Assembly (NCBI GenBank): GCA_913057175.1
Contig: CAJXNP010000001.1
Location: forward strand, 124,001 to 188,000
Length of the DNA stretch: 64,000 nt
Origin: an uncultured Cytophagales bacterium
GTDB taxonomy: Bacteria > Bacteroidota > Bacteroidia > Cytophagales > Cyclobacteriaceae
Direction of reading: 5' to 3'
Below are positions 19,768-28,595 of this stretch, piece by piece (positions within the stretch are counted from its first letter, which is position 1; every line of letters starts with the position of its first letter). The notes beneath the pieces are model-generated. The model had not been told where the DNA came from. It did no database searches and was given only the letters and a program-made list of their open reading frames with translations. A program made the position numbers and the translations under genes.

Positions 19768-21201
19768 ATGAAAAAGATAATGCTACTTGTAATTCTAATT
19801 ACAACACTTTTTTCCTGTACTGAACTTCTGGAAGACTTGAATCTGGATGGGAATATGACTCTCGATTCACTTGGAAACATAACACTTGATTCGCTCAATT
19901 CCATCCAAAAACCTGATACTATTATCATAAATGACACTGTAATTGTAAATGATACTGTATTTGTCGATTTAGAGGATACCGTAACAGACGAATCTGTTGT
20001 TGACCATCCCTCTATGAAGCTTAAATCTATGGGTTGGGCTTCAGCTACCACTACAGGTGGAAAAGGTGGAAAAATCATCAAAGTCACTAACCTCAACAGA
20101 GACGGAGCAGGTTCACTTCAGGAAGCCCTCAATACTTCTGGTCCAAGAATCATTGTATTTGAAGTAGGGGGTATTATTGATTTGGAAGGTTCAAAACTAG
20201 CAATAAGAGAACCCAATGTAACCATTTTGGGTCAGACCGCGCCAAGTCCTGGAATTACCCTAATCAAAGGACCGTTTGAAATTTTCGCGGACAACGTTAT
20301 TGTTCAACATTTAAGAATCCGGGTTGGTGATGCTGGAAAAACCACTACTTGGGAACCTGATGGAATATGTGTGAATTCAGCTCATAATGTAATCATAGAC
20401 CATTGTTCAGTTGCTTGGTCGATTGATGAGTCACTATCTGTAACCGGACCGTATTTCAAGGGTGAAACAGTATCAGACTGGCGAAAAAATATTGCCGGAA
20501 CAGTGACTATAAGTAATTGTATAATCGGAGAACCTCTTCACAAAAGCCTCCATTCAAAAGGATCGCATGGGTTGGGCACGTTGATTGGACGAAACGTCAG
20601 GGAATTAGCCATTATTAGAAATATCTATGTAAACAATGCTAATAGAAATCCTTTGGCAACGGGTGGTACAGCTACAGCAATAGTCAATAATTACGTTTAT
20701 AATCCAAGAAGGTGGTTTTTTGAATATGAATTTGACTCAGAAAGATGGGCAGGCTTGACTGAAGTTCCGGGATCATTGGGTATTGTAGGCAATAACGCAA
20801 AATCTGGACCTGAAACTTATAACGAAGGTGACGGTCCCCTATTCTTTCTTCACGATGGTGGAAATGCTACACTTTATTGGAAGGATAATAGGTCTGTTGG
20901 AACGCCTTTCAAATCCAATAGAATTTTCAAAGAAATGTCAGGAAAACTTACTGTTGTTGACGCCCCATTATCTGATTCATGGCATTCTTCAATTGAAGTT
21001 ATGAGTTCTCAAGAAGCTGAATCATTCGTATTAGAAAATGCTGGAGCAAGACCTTGGGAAAGAGATGAGGTAGATATAAGAATTATCAACGGAATTAAAG
21101 ACGGGACGCTACATTACATTGACAGCCAGGAGGAAGTAGGTGGATATCCAAAAGCGACTCCAACTTATCAACCATTTGATATAAATAAATGGAATCTATA
21201 A
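19768..21201 (+). CDS. PL1-type polysaccharide lyase lipoprotein (paralog of preceding lyase)
   Basis: A 477-residue lipoprotein: signal with lipobox LFSC (Cys17), then a ~65-residue linker made of short Asp/Asn-Thr-Val-type repeats (LDSLGNITLDSL, INDTVIVNDTVFV), then the same PL1 beta-helix as the previous gene, with GWASATTTGGKGG, LGQTAPSPGI and the active-site segment IDHCSVAWSIDE (Asp211, His212). It lacks the PA14-like domain of its neighbour; the linker replaces it. The two catalytic domains are clearly paralogous over their whole length and keep the same C-terminal motif (ARPW-RD-VDIRIINGIK, ending with KWNL). The lipid anchor and long linker would present the enzyme at the outer membrane. 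The substrate is probably an acidic polysaccharide; which one is not known. Confidence 0.87.
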   Translation: MKKIMLLVILITTLFSCTELLEDLNLDGNMTLDSLGNITLDSLNSIQKPDTIIINDTVIVNDTVFVDLEDTVTDESVVDHPSMKLKSMGWASATTTGGKGGKIIKVTNLNRDGAGSLQEALNTSGPRIIVFEVGGIIDLEGSKLAIREPNVTILGQTAPSPGITLIKGPFEIFADNVIVQHLRIRVGDAGKTTTWEPDGICVNSAHNVIIDHCSVAWSIDESLSVTGPYFKGETVSDWRKNIAGTVTISNCIIGEPLHKSLHSKGSHGLGTLIGRNVRELAIIRNIYVNNANRNPLATGGTATAIVNNYVYNPRRWFFEYEFDSERWAGLTEVPGSLGIVGNNAKSGPETYNEGDGPLFFLHDGGNATLYWKDNRSVGTPFKSNRIFKEMSGKLTVVDAPLSDSWHSSIEVMSSQEAESFVLENAGARPWERDEVDIRIINGIKDGTLHYIDSQEEVGGYPKATPTYQPFDINKWNL

Positions 21202-21220
21202 GAGTGTCTCAAAATTAGAA

Positions 21221-21257
21221 AATAAAAAAGGTTGCCGATATGGCAACCTTTTTTATT
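21221..21257. terminator. bidirectional terminator between convergent genes
   Basis: Perfect 16-bp stem (21221-21236 with 21242-21257) with loop GATAT; it reads A-tract, GGTTGCC stem, T-tract on both strands. It sits between the plus-strand lyase stop and the minus-strand GtrA stop and would end both transcripts. Confidence 0.9.
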
Positions 21258-21299
21258 TGCAGCTAATTAACATTACTTTCTTGATGAATATGGGTCGAT

Positions 21300-21701
21300 T
21301 TATTGTAGAAATACAAACTTCTTTCTTGTAGTAAAATTGAATACCGCCACAATTAAGGTGACCAATGATTTGGAGATGACATACCAAATTGGCAAATAGT
21401 GTGTCATTAGATACATCAATAAAATATTTAATAGCAGACCTAAAGTCGAAAAAAAATAAAATGCTAAAATCTCCTTTTTCCTATTGTAGCGTCCACCTTT
21501 GAAAACAAATCTTACGTTTAACAGGTAACAAACAAAAATAGTGATGATAGAGGAAATAACATTAGCCAAATTCACTTCCAGCTTTATTAACTCTACCAGA
21601 AACATCAACAATAATATCCCAATGAAATAACAAAGCACCCCTACAGATACAAACGATATTATTTGTCTGTTTACAATATTTGATATTTTATATTCAGGCA
21701 T
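21300..21701 (-). CDS. GtrA-family membrane protein
   Basis: A 133-residue protein with four predicted membrane helices and the GtrA pattern: an N-terminal FVSVGVLCYFIG helix, a positively charged loop after NVRFVFKGG, and the C-terminal N-F-x3-RKKFVF signature. GtrA proteins are thought to flip or hand over polyprenyl-linked sugars to membrane glycosyltransferases. It is the last gene of the ten-gene minus-strand operon and overlaps the preceding membrane glycosyltransferase by 8 bases; the GT2 enzyme two genes upstream may make the polyprenyl-phosphate sugar. This GT2/GT-C/GtrA trio suggests addition of a side-chain sugar outside the cytoplasm. Confidence 0.85.
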   Translation of the reverse strand: MPEYKISNIVNRQIISFVSVGVLCYFIGILLLMFLVELIKLEVNLANVISSIITIFVCYLLNVRFVFKGGRYNRKKEILAFYFFSTLGLLLNILLMYLMTHYLPIWYVISKSLVTLIVAVFNFTTRKKFVFLQ

Positions 21702-22995
21702 TATTTTTCTTAAATTCCGGAGATTTTATTTTAATGTTTAAGATATTAAAGAAAGCGTAACAGATAAACAAAACCATGAAGGGAACGACCTCAATAAAAT
21801 TCCTTCCTCTCCCATCTAACAAGATCAATCCCGACATATAAATCAAGGCGAAGGCCATCAAAAATAAAATTTCGAAGGGAAGGTTAAATCTAATCTTAAA
21901 AGCAGCATATAAGCTAAGTATCCAAAACACTATCAAAAACATATTTGGGATCATATATCCATATGCATCAAGATTTTGCTCCCGATATGAAAATGGATAA
22001 TGAAATAATAAACGACCAACGTTTGCAGTCGTATTAATTAAATATTTTTTGGGATTCGCAGTCATATTTTCGATTGCCCTGGCTTCAAAAGCACTGTCCC
22101 TCTCGATAGATGACATACCCTCTAACTTTTTATAAAAATCAATATGATTTTTCGACAAAGTAGTTAAATCAAAATAAAGTCCAGTATGTCCTTCACTAGA
22201 CTTTCCTCGTAAATAAACATCATCAGTTGCAAACCAATTCCCATATTCATTTTCAAAAGGCGTTGATCGATAATACAAAATTTCTCCACCAACCGTACCT
22301 AAATAAAATGGTTTTCCGGTTGCCATAAAGGCATAAATCAAATATGGAAAAATCAAAACAAATCCCCCCATCAGAATGTATAATGAAATTAACTTAGCTT
22401 TTCTTACCTTCTTAACCATTGTAATGCTAAGTATGACCAGGCTCACGGAAATTACTTGAAGAAAAACTACTTTAGTTAACACTAAATAGCCGACATAAAG
22501 TGAGGCCAATAAAATCTGTTTACTGTATTGTTTTTCAATATGGTATACATTGCAAGTATGGTAAATAAAACCACAGATTAAGAAAAAAGTAAATGGCTCT
22601 GAATAAAGTAAAATACTCCATCTAATCAGAGGCGGATAAAACCCTAAAATATAACTTATCTTTATTGAGTGACCAGTTGTTAGATAAATGCTAAGTGTAT
22701 TTTTAAAATACACGATACCTAAAAAGACAAACAGAGCATTTAATAATTTTGGGACAATCGGATTGATATCTAATCCTACAAAAGGTGCTAGAATTAATGG
22801 ATATCCTGGTCCATTTTCCAATGTGGGATTATCGGATTCGATAAAATACCCTTGTGTTAAATATTTTGCATATCTAACATATCTGGTTTCATCTCCTCCT
22901 AATTCGTTTTTGGAAAAAGTTAAAATCAAAACAATATAAATACATAATAGGGGAAGAAAAGTAATAAAATCCCTGGAAAGCGGTTTCTTTTGCAT
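21694..22995 (-). CDS. GT-C (GT39-like) membrane glycosyltransferase
   Basis: A 433-residue integral membrane protein with about ten hydrophobic segments. The first extracytoplasmic loop carries the acidic pair expected of GT-C enzymes (GGDETRYVRYAKY, ~residues 33-45), which bind a polyprenyl-phosphate sugar donor. This fits the ArnT/PMT-like group, which moves a sugar from a polyprenyl carrier to a glycan or protein on the periplasmic side. It lies between the GT2 gene (12-base gap) and GtrA (8-base overlap), a set commonly seen working together. Sugar and acceptor are unknown. Confidence 0.78.
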   Translation of the reverse strand: MQKKPLSRDFITFLPLLCIYIVLILTFSKNELGGDETRYVRYAKYLTQGYFIESDNPTLENGPGYPLILAPFVGLDINPIVPKLLNALFVFLGIVYFKNTLSIYLTTGHSIKISYILGFYPPLIRWSILLYSEPFTFFLICGFIYHTCNVYHIEKQYSKQILLASLYVGYLVLTKVVFLQVISVSLVILSITMVKKVRKAKLISLYILMGGFVLIFPYLIYAFMATGKPFYLGTVGGEILYYRSTPFENEYGNWFATDDVYLRGKSSEGHTGLYFDLTTLSKNHIDFYKKLEGMSSIERDSAFEARAIENMTANPKKYLINTTANVGRLLFHYPFSYREQNLDAYGYMIPNMFLIVFWILSLYAAFKIRFNLPFEILFLMAFALIYMSGLILLDGRGRNFIEVVPFMVLFICYAFFNILNIKIKSPEFKKNNA

Positions 22996-23006
22996 ACATT
23001 TTTAAA

Positions 23007-24068
23007 TTATCCCAATAGCTTTTTGAGTATACCAGAGTTTAAATGAAATAATTCATCAAAATATCTTTTTTTCTGAAGGGAAAGAAATCCTAAACCCAAA
23101 ATCTGAATTGAAATAATTAAAGTTGTGCTCCCAACGATAAATGAATAAGGCCTTTGATTAAATACCTTAGAAACAGAAAGCCCAAACCTTTCTTCGAAGC
23201 CCTCGGCAAGTGATGCAGTTTCCGGATAAATGTGAAAAGTATTAATGAATATCCATATGATTATATAAAGGGAAATCAATAGCAATATCCCTCCTGCAAA
23301 CCAAAAAAATACATATGGCCTGAAAATGAAGCTGGTAAACAATCCATTGATTATACCTTTAAAAATGCGGAGATTGGAGGTACGGGTTTTACCTAGCTTT
23401 TTTTGTTCCGTCCAATCAAGATGTGCGGGTATCTCCACAATTCTTGACCTAAGTATTTTGGTTTTAAGTATTAACTCCGGATTAATATCATAAGTACTGG
23501 ATTTTGTATTGAGTGATCGGACAAAAGAACCATTGTATACCCTTACCATGCTGGTAAAAGTAAAAATTCTTTGTCCAGATGCTACTCTCATCATCCAGTT
23601 TACGGTCTTACTCATCATCAACCTCATGAAGGGAACATTCGTATTTTTACCACCTTTCATATATGGAGATGCAATCACCATATCAGCATCAGTCTCAACA
23701 ATGGTTGTCAACAAGCGTTCTATGTGATCAGGAGAATAGCTCATATCAATGTCCATGACAATAACATAGTCTCCCTTGCTATTACTAAAACCTGTTCGCA
23801 TGGCAACTCCCAAATTCCTGTTTGTTTTGTGATGGATCACCCGCATGCTTTTTTTGGATTTTGCAATTTCCTCAGCTAGTTCTCCAGTGTGGTCTTTACT
23901 GCCATCATTGACTAAAAGCACTTCCCAATCATAATTAAGTGAAAGAGTGTCCAGGTATTTATAAAGAATATTTACATTTTTCTCAACTAAGGCTTCTTCA
24001 TTATATGCTGGTAAAATGATTGAAACTAGAGGCTTATTCAACTGTTCTTTGCTTTTCTCTTTGATCAT
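23007..24068 (-). CDS. GT2 family polyprenyl-phosphate glycosyltransferase
   Basis: A 353-residue enzyme with a cytoplasmic GT-A domain (SIILPAYNEE, LLVNDGSKDHT, DID at 106-108 as the metal site, then NRNLGVAMRTGF) followed by two C-terminal membrane helices (~265-290 and ~315-340). This layout fits DPM1/GtrB-like enzymes that transfer a sugar from a nucleotide donor to polyprenyl phosphate. Its start overlaps the end of the sulfotransferase gene by 35 bases, so the two are translationally coupled. It likely supplies the lipid-linked donor for the GT-C protein downstream. Confidence 0.87.
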   Translation of the reverse strand: MIKEKSKEQLNKPLVSIILPAYNEEALVEKNVNILYKYLDTLSLNYDWEVLLVNDGSKDHTGELAEEIAKSKKSMRVIHHKTNRNLGVAMRTGFSNSKGDYVIVMDIDMSYSPDHIERLLTTIVETDADMVIASPYMKGGKNTNVPFMRLMMSKTVNWMMRVASGQRIFTFTSMVRVYNGSFVRSLNTKSSTYDINPELILKTKILRSRIVEIPAHLDWTEQKKLGKTRTSNLRIFKGIINGLFTSFIFRPYVFFWFAGGILLLISLYIIIWIFINTFHIYPETASLAEGFEERFGLSVSKVFNQRPYSFIVGSTTLIISIQILGLGFLSLQKKRYFDELFHLNSGILKKLLG

Positions 24069-25113
24069 AACTCATTTTCAGATGTTCCAGGTTTTTATTT
24101 ATCTGGTTAAATTCAGTAATATCCAACTTAATTTTATTTGATACAGGGTAAGGTTTTAGTTCCTCCTTAAGTTTTTGAACATCAAGAGATGCACCCAATA
24201 CTTTTTCTGAGATTATATTTACCCACTTTGCGGGTTCCCGGCAAAAATCCTCATACGGAATAATTATAAATCTTTTCTCACCTATAAGATTTTGCTGCTT
24301 CACCATCATTTCCTTGTGTCGAATTACACTATTACTAACGTGCTTTATCGGATCAATACCGTCACCCTTCCTGACCTTCTTAGGAAAATTAAATTTAACA
24401 CCATAAGGTACCGAATCATCATCGTGAATGAATCTCCTCGCTATAAGAAGTGATTGTGCCAAATAAACCGGATCCCTATCCAGACAAATAAAATAAGCCG
24501 TGTCCATAGCATTTGAAACAAGGTGGGCATAGGTATTAAGTTTATTATTCTTATTTAGTAAAGGTTTGTTCGAATACTTTTCCACCGCAGCAAAAAAGCT
24601 TACCATTTTTCTCTCATTTTGTGGACTTATGCTTTTTGGAATTAGGTCTCGATCTACGCCTGTCCACCTGTCCCACAAATACAGGGCATCATTTGGCTCC
24701 CAAATACCATAAGTCCTTCCATAAAAACTCTTTATCAACAAGCTCTTATTTTTTGTTATATTAAATCTTCTAAATACTTTATTGGCGATGATTGGAGAAT
24801 TTGGAAATATACTGGTCAGGTTATTAAAATAATATACCGGTAAATACTTTATAAGTGTTTGAGCCACCAAAGTTGTTCCACTTCTGGGAGGTCCACATAC
24901 GAATATTTGCGGTAGAATCGGTTTAGAATCTTTTTGATATAAACGTTTTTCAAAAATGTTGAAAATCCCATCTAAAGGGATCATAAGAATTCCCATTATC
25001 GTATAAAATATCGCAGCTTTCCCAATTGGATTTCTAGAAACCAAAATCTTTTTTGCCAAAGCAGTTCTGTTGTTAAAATTGGCAGGTATTATTTTATAAA
25101 ATGGATTTCTCAA
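24034..25113 (-). CDS. sulfotransferase family protein
   Basis: A 359-residue protein with the 5'-phosphosulfate-binding loop of sulfotransferases (FVCGPPRSGTT, ~71-81) and a second PAPS site in the LDRDPVYLAQSLL segment. It would transfer sulfate from PAPS to a sugar hydroxyl or amine of the polysaccharide or its lipid-linked precursor in the cytoplasm. A hydrophobic segment near residues 31-52 may tether it to the membrane. It lies in the minus-strand operon, 24 bases after the deacetylase and overlapping the GT2 gene. Sulfated extracellular polymers are typical of marine bacteria; this gene is the main hint that the product is sulfated. Confidence 0.8.
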   Translation of the reverse strand: MRNPFYKIIPANFNNRTALAKKILVSRNPIGKAAIFYTIMGILMIPLDGIFNIFEKRLYQKDSKPILPQIFVCGPPRSGTTLVAQTLIKYLPVYYFNNLTSIFPNSPIIANKVFRRFNITKNKSLLIKSFYGRTYGIWEPNDALYLWDRWTGVDRDLIPKSISPQNERKMVSFFAAVEKYSNKPLLNKNNKLNTYAHLVSNAMDTAYFICLDRDPVYLAQSLLIARRFIHDDDSVPYGVKFNFPKKVRKGDGIDPIKHVSNSVIRHKEMMVKQQNLIGEKRFIIIPYEDFCREPAKWVNIISEKVLGASLDVQKLKEELKPYPVSNKIKLDITEFNQINKNLEHLKMSYDQREKQRTVE

Positions 25114-25137
25114 TTGTATATCATTATATACTTTTAA

Positions 25138-26097
25138 TCATATAGTAGCAGTTTTTAATAATTTCTCATTTTTAATTAATTCAACATATTCTCCCATATT
25201 GACTAAGGTAAAATGTTGATTCAGCATGCTTATTACTCTTTTGAAGATGAAAACTTTCCTCTCACTTGAAATATTCATTCCTGGAAAGAAGGCTAAACTT
25301 TTAATTTGGTCTCCTCCAATCAAGTCTAAAGGATGAAGTAAAAAACTTGGATATGTATTGGTTAATTTACATAAAAAGATTGCCTTTTTCAGATAAATGG
25401 TCATCAATGCGAAAGAATAATTACTAATGTATAATAGGTAGCTCAAGTGAAATGGGATTTTCAATACGGGCATGGTAGTCACTGGAATCTCCATTAATTT
25501 ACTATTGTCTTTCAATTTCCAATAGTATGGCTTTAAGCTTCTAAAACCATCAGAAAATTTTCCGAATATTTCCTTTCGATCTTCCCTCTCTTCTTTTGTT
25601 AAATTTGATGTTTTAAAATAATACAATCGTGCAAGAGGCCCAATAAATGTTGGCAGTGTGGAAGCATCGTAAGTATACCCTAATCTGGCCAGTACTTCAA
25701 TCAGATCAAAACTCCAACTAAATCCTGGCCCTCTAAATCCTGTTGGCGATTTCCCCGTAACTTTTTCAATTACATTATGAGCTTGTGTTATTTCCTCCAC
25801 CAACTGCTCCCTGGAATATAAATGTAGCCATGTCTCATGCTTAAATGAATGATTACCTATATCATGACCATGATCAGCGATACTTCTTAGAGCATTGTGA
25901 TTTTTATCAAGAGCGGCATCCTGGCCAACAATAAAAAAGGTGATTTTTTGATCCAATTCATTCAGGACATCAAGAATATGTGGTACGAAAATATCCAGAT
26001 AAGATGGATAGTCTTCCCAACCTTTTTCACCATGAATTTTCATGTATGACCATTGGTTATCAAGATCCAAAGAAATATTGGCTAGTGGTTTTGTCAT
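25138..26097 (-). CDS. polysaccharide deacetylase (NodB homology)
   Basis: A 319-residue protein with the NodB deacetylase fold. The metal/catalytic motifs are visible: an N-terminal aspartate motif (SLDLDNQW, Asp11/Asp13) and the metal-binding HDIGNHSFKH segment (His83, His87), then the RGPGFSW motif. It removes N- or O-acetyl groups from sugars. No signal peptide is seen, so it probably acts in the cytoplasm on a nucleotide- or lipid-linked sugar; this group often sits with glycosyltransferases in O-antigen loci. It follows the oxidoreductase gene by 12 bases in the same operon. Confidence 0.85.
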   Translation of the reverse strand: MTKPLANISLDLDNQWSYMKIHGEKGWEDYPSYLDIFVPHILDVLNELDQKITFFIVGQDAALDKNHNALRSIADHGHDIGNHSFKHETWLHLYSREQLVEEITQAHNVIEKVTGKSPTGFRGPGFSWSFDLIEVLARLGYTYDASTLPTFIGPLARLYYFKTSNLTKEEREDRKEIFGKFSDGFRSLKPYYWKLKDNSKLMEIPVTTMPVLKIPFHLSYLLYISNYSFALMTIYLKKAIFLCKLTNTYPSFLLHPLDLIGGDQIKSLAFFPGMNISSERKVFIFKRVISMLNQHFTLVNMGEYVELIKNEKLLKTATI

Positions 26098-26109
26098 TAT
26101 ATTCCTGAG

Positions 26110-27426
26110 TTAAACTAGTACCGAATCAACCACACTTTGAAATTTCTCCATGAATCGACTCACATGTTTGGTTACAGTATTATTATTCAAAGTATCATTT
26201 ACAAATTGAGAAGTATTCAGCACATAAAAATCGGGGTGATTTGTCTGAATTTCAGGTATCGTTTTAGAATAATCGATTACCTGCAAAGGCTGAACTTTCA
26301 TGGCCTTGTTTATGTGAATAGAAACAATATCATTATCGCTTAACTGTGGATATAGCAATTTGGCACCTTTTATAAACAATTGCTTTAACTCATCCTCTGT
26401 TTTTGACCAAATGGGATCATCGGAGGTTATATATTTTGGGAAGTAGGTTAGAAATTCCCCAGAGGTCTGGTCAAGGTCCACCAGGGAACTCATACCGATA
26501 ACCCCTGTAAACGGTATCTGATTGTCTGAAATATTAAGTACATAATATGGTGAGACAGGCTTCCTGGTGATCAAAACCATGCAAATCACCCCTAAATACT
26601 CAACCTCCTTTTCTCCTTTCGATAGTTCATATAAATTTGCAGAAGCAACTTTTTTGAGAACCTTTAGCGGGGCGGTAAAAATAACCTTATCAAAATGCTC
26701 CACTTTTCCATTATAGTTAATCATTAAACCTCCAGCCGGATCAGCAACAATGCTTTTCACATCAGCATTCAAAATTATTTCAGAACCTCTGGCTTGGATG
26801 TTATCTGTCATTCTCTCTAAAATAGTCTTATATCCTCCTTTCACATAACCCATGTGCTCCTTTCGCGAAGAGGCATCACGTGCATGAAATAGTCTTTTTA
26901 TGTAAGTCCAGATAAAGACCGCAGATACCTTACTATAGTTGTCTCCCAATTTTGCTAGAAGGAGTGGTTTCCAAAATTTCTGAAACGTTTTTTTCCCTCC
27001 AATTTTTATCAACCAATCAACAACTGAAATTGTCTCCAACCTTTTCCAGTTATTTATTTTTGAACCATAGTATAGCGTTATGGCTAATCTAATTTTATCG
27101 ATAATATTTAATGGAGGGAATAGTAGAAACTCTTTTAGGTTACTTACTGAATAAAAATTGCCCTTTTCATAGTATCCCGTATAGGTTCTTTGCCAGCACA
27201 ATTCACTTCCCAATCCAAGCTCTTCAATTAAATCAATTAAATACTCATCAGTTGGTAATATCACATGATAAAATCTATCCCAGTAAAATTTCCCGTAATT
27301 GTGATAAGTAGCCAATCCCCCTACCTGACCATCACGTTCTATCACCTTAGCTACCACATTAATCCTGGATAATTTATGCGCCAGGGTGAGCCCCATAAAG
27401 CCGCCCCCGACAATTGCAACCTTCAT
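26110..27426 (-). CDS. FAD/NAD(P)-binding oxidoreductase (amine oxidase/protoporphyrinogen oxidase-like)
   Basis: A flavin-binding protein of about 438 residues with an N-terminal dinucleotide-binding motif (VAIVGGGFMGLTLAHKL) and the following E-R motif (VIERDGQVGGLATY). I chose the ATG at 27426 and not the longer frame from 27465: it starts directly with the Rossmann strand and overlaps the upstream stop by four bases (ATGA), the usual sign of translational coupling. Related proteins occur in polysaccharide clusters beside a sugar epimerase, deacetylase and GT2 gene and are often annotated as NAD(P)/FAD-dependent oxidoreductases. The reaction is unknown; oxidation of a sugar or lipid-linked intermediate is a guess. 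Confidence 0.8.
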   Translation of the reverse strand: MKVAIVGGGFMGLTLAHKLSRINVVAKVIERDGQVGGLATYHNYGKFYWDRFYHVILPTDEYLIDLIEELGLGSELCWQRTYTGYYEKGNFYSVSNLKEFLLFPPLNIIDKIRLAITLYYGSKINNWKRLETISVVDWLIKIGGKKTFQKFWKPLLLAKLGDNYSKVSAVFIWTYIKRLFHARDASSRKEHMGYVKGGYKTILERMTDNIQARGSEIILNADVKSIVADPAGGLMINYNGKVEHFDKVIFTAPLKVLKKVASANLYELSKGEKEVEYLGVICMVLITRKPVSPYYVLNISDNQIPFTGVIGMSSLVDLDQTSGEFLTYFPKYITSDDPIWSKTEDELKQLFIKGAKLLYPQLSDNDIVSIHINKAMKVQPLQVIDYSKTIPEIQTNHPDFYVLNTSQFVNDTLNNNTVTKHVSRFMEKFQSVVDSVLV

Positions 27427-28451
27427 GAAACTGCATTTAATCTTTGATAAACATTTTTTTGCCATTCAAATGTTGTGCGCATTCCATCTTCCAATGTAGT
27501 TTTTGCTTTGACACCCAGCATTCTTTCGGCTTTTGTAGTATCAGGCACCCGGCGCATCACATCCTGATATTTTCTTCCTTTGGAAATTTGATCATAAGGA
27601 ATCATCGTGATTTTTGAGCCTGAAGTACCATTGGATATTTTAATTAGCAAATTTGCTAATTCAAGAATGGTAATTTCCTTGTTTGCCCCTATATTAAATA
27701 TTTCTCCATTAGCTTCCGGCATCATAGCTGCTGCATATATTCCTGCAACCGTATCATCCACGTAGGTAAAAGTCCTCGTTTGCGTACCATCTCCATGGAT
27801 TGGAATGGGTTTGTTATTCAAAATGCAATCGATGAAGACAGATTGAGGTCCTCCCCACCAGGAGAGATGCTGATTGGGACCATAAGACCCAAAAAATCTA
27901 AGGAGAACTACAGGAAAATTATAATCCTCCATATAAGCCAGTGCTAAATGTTCATCAAATAATTTGGATACTGCATAGGCCCAGCGAGGAACCTTTGAAT
28001 TTCCAATTACACAGTTTCCATCCTCAACAAAAGGTAGGTCTGGACTCATCCCATAAACATCAGAAGTTGAAGCCAAAACACATTTACATGAGATCTTCCT
28101 GGCAAATTCGAGTACATTTTCGCAACCTTTTGAATTAGTCTGGAGCGTTGCAACAGCGTTTCCATATCTGGGGATTTTGAAAGCTGCCAGGTGTATAATT
28201 ACATCAAAGTCTTCATCTAATGAATCAAAAGTAGATTGGTAAAGAATGTCATTTTTGATCAAAAGAAAATGTTCATGATCATTGGATTCAGAGATATTTT
28301 CCATTCTACCCATGGAAAAATTATCAATACCGACCACTTTATGACCATTTAACAGTAGTTTTTTCAAAAGATTGGATCCCAAAAAACCCGCCACACCTGT
28401 GACCAGCATTTTTTTTGGCTCGTTGTTCATAGGTTGTTGATTTAAAAACAA
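27423..28451 (-). CDS. NAD-dependent sugar epimerase/dehydratase (extended SDR)
   Basis: A nucleotide-sugar enzyme of up to 342 residues with the extended short-chain dehydrogenase fold: Rossmann motif GVAGFLG (19-25), catalytic Tyr159 and Lys163 (YAVSK), and the later substrate-binding segment LRFFGSYGPNQ. The ATG at 28430 (M8) is an equally good start, since the family usually begins just before the Rossmann strand. It acts on UDP/GDP/dTDP sugars; epimerase, dehydratase and decarboxylase cannot be separated by eye. It is in the minus-strand operon, about 140 bases after the 2-epimerase, and its stop overlaps the oxidoreductase start. Confidence 0.87.
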   Translation of the reverse strand: MFLNQQPMNNEPKKMLVTGVAGFLGSNLLKKLLLNGHKVVGIDNFSMGRMENISESNDHEHFLLIKNDILYQSTFDSLDEDFDVIIHLAAFKIPRYGNAVATLQTNSKGCENVLEFARKISCKCVLASTSDVYGMSPDLPFVEDGNCVIGNSKVPRWAYAVSKLFDEHLALAYMEDYNFPVVLLRFFGSYGPNQHLSWWGGPQSVFIDCILNNKPIPIHGDGTQTRTFTYVDDTVAGIYAAAMMPEANGEIFNIGANKEITILELANLLIKISNGTSGSKITMIPYDQISKGRKYQDVMRRVPDTTKAERMLGVKAKTTLEDGMRTTFEWQKNVYQRLNAVS

Positions 28452-28595
28452 AAATTTTAATTCCCGATTATGATTATTATTGTAGTTACAAAATAATTAA
28501 CAAAATAGCCATAAATTTTCATTATAAAATACTAAAATTTCAAAAATTAAGAAACCAAAAGCTGAATTTATAATTCATTTATTTTCACAAACTTC

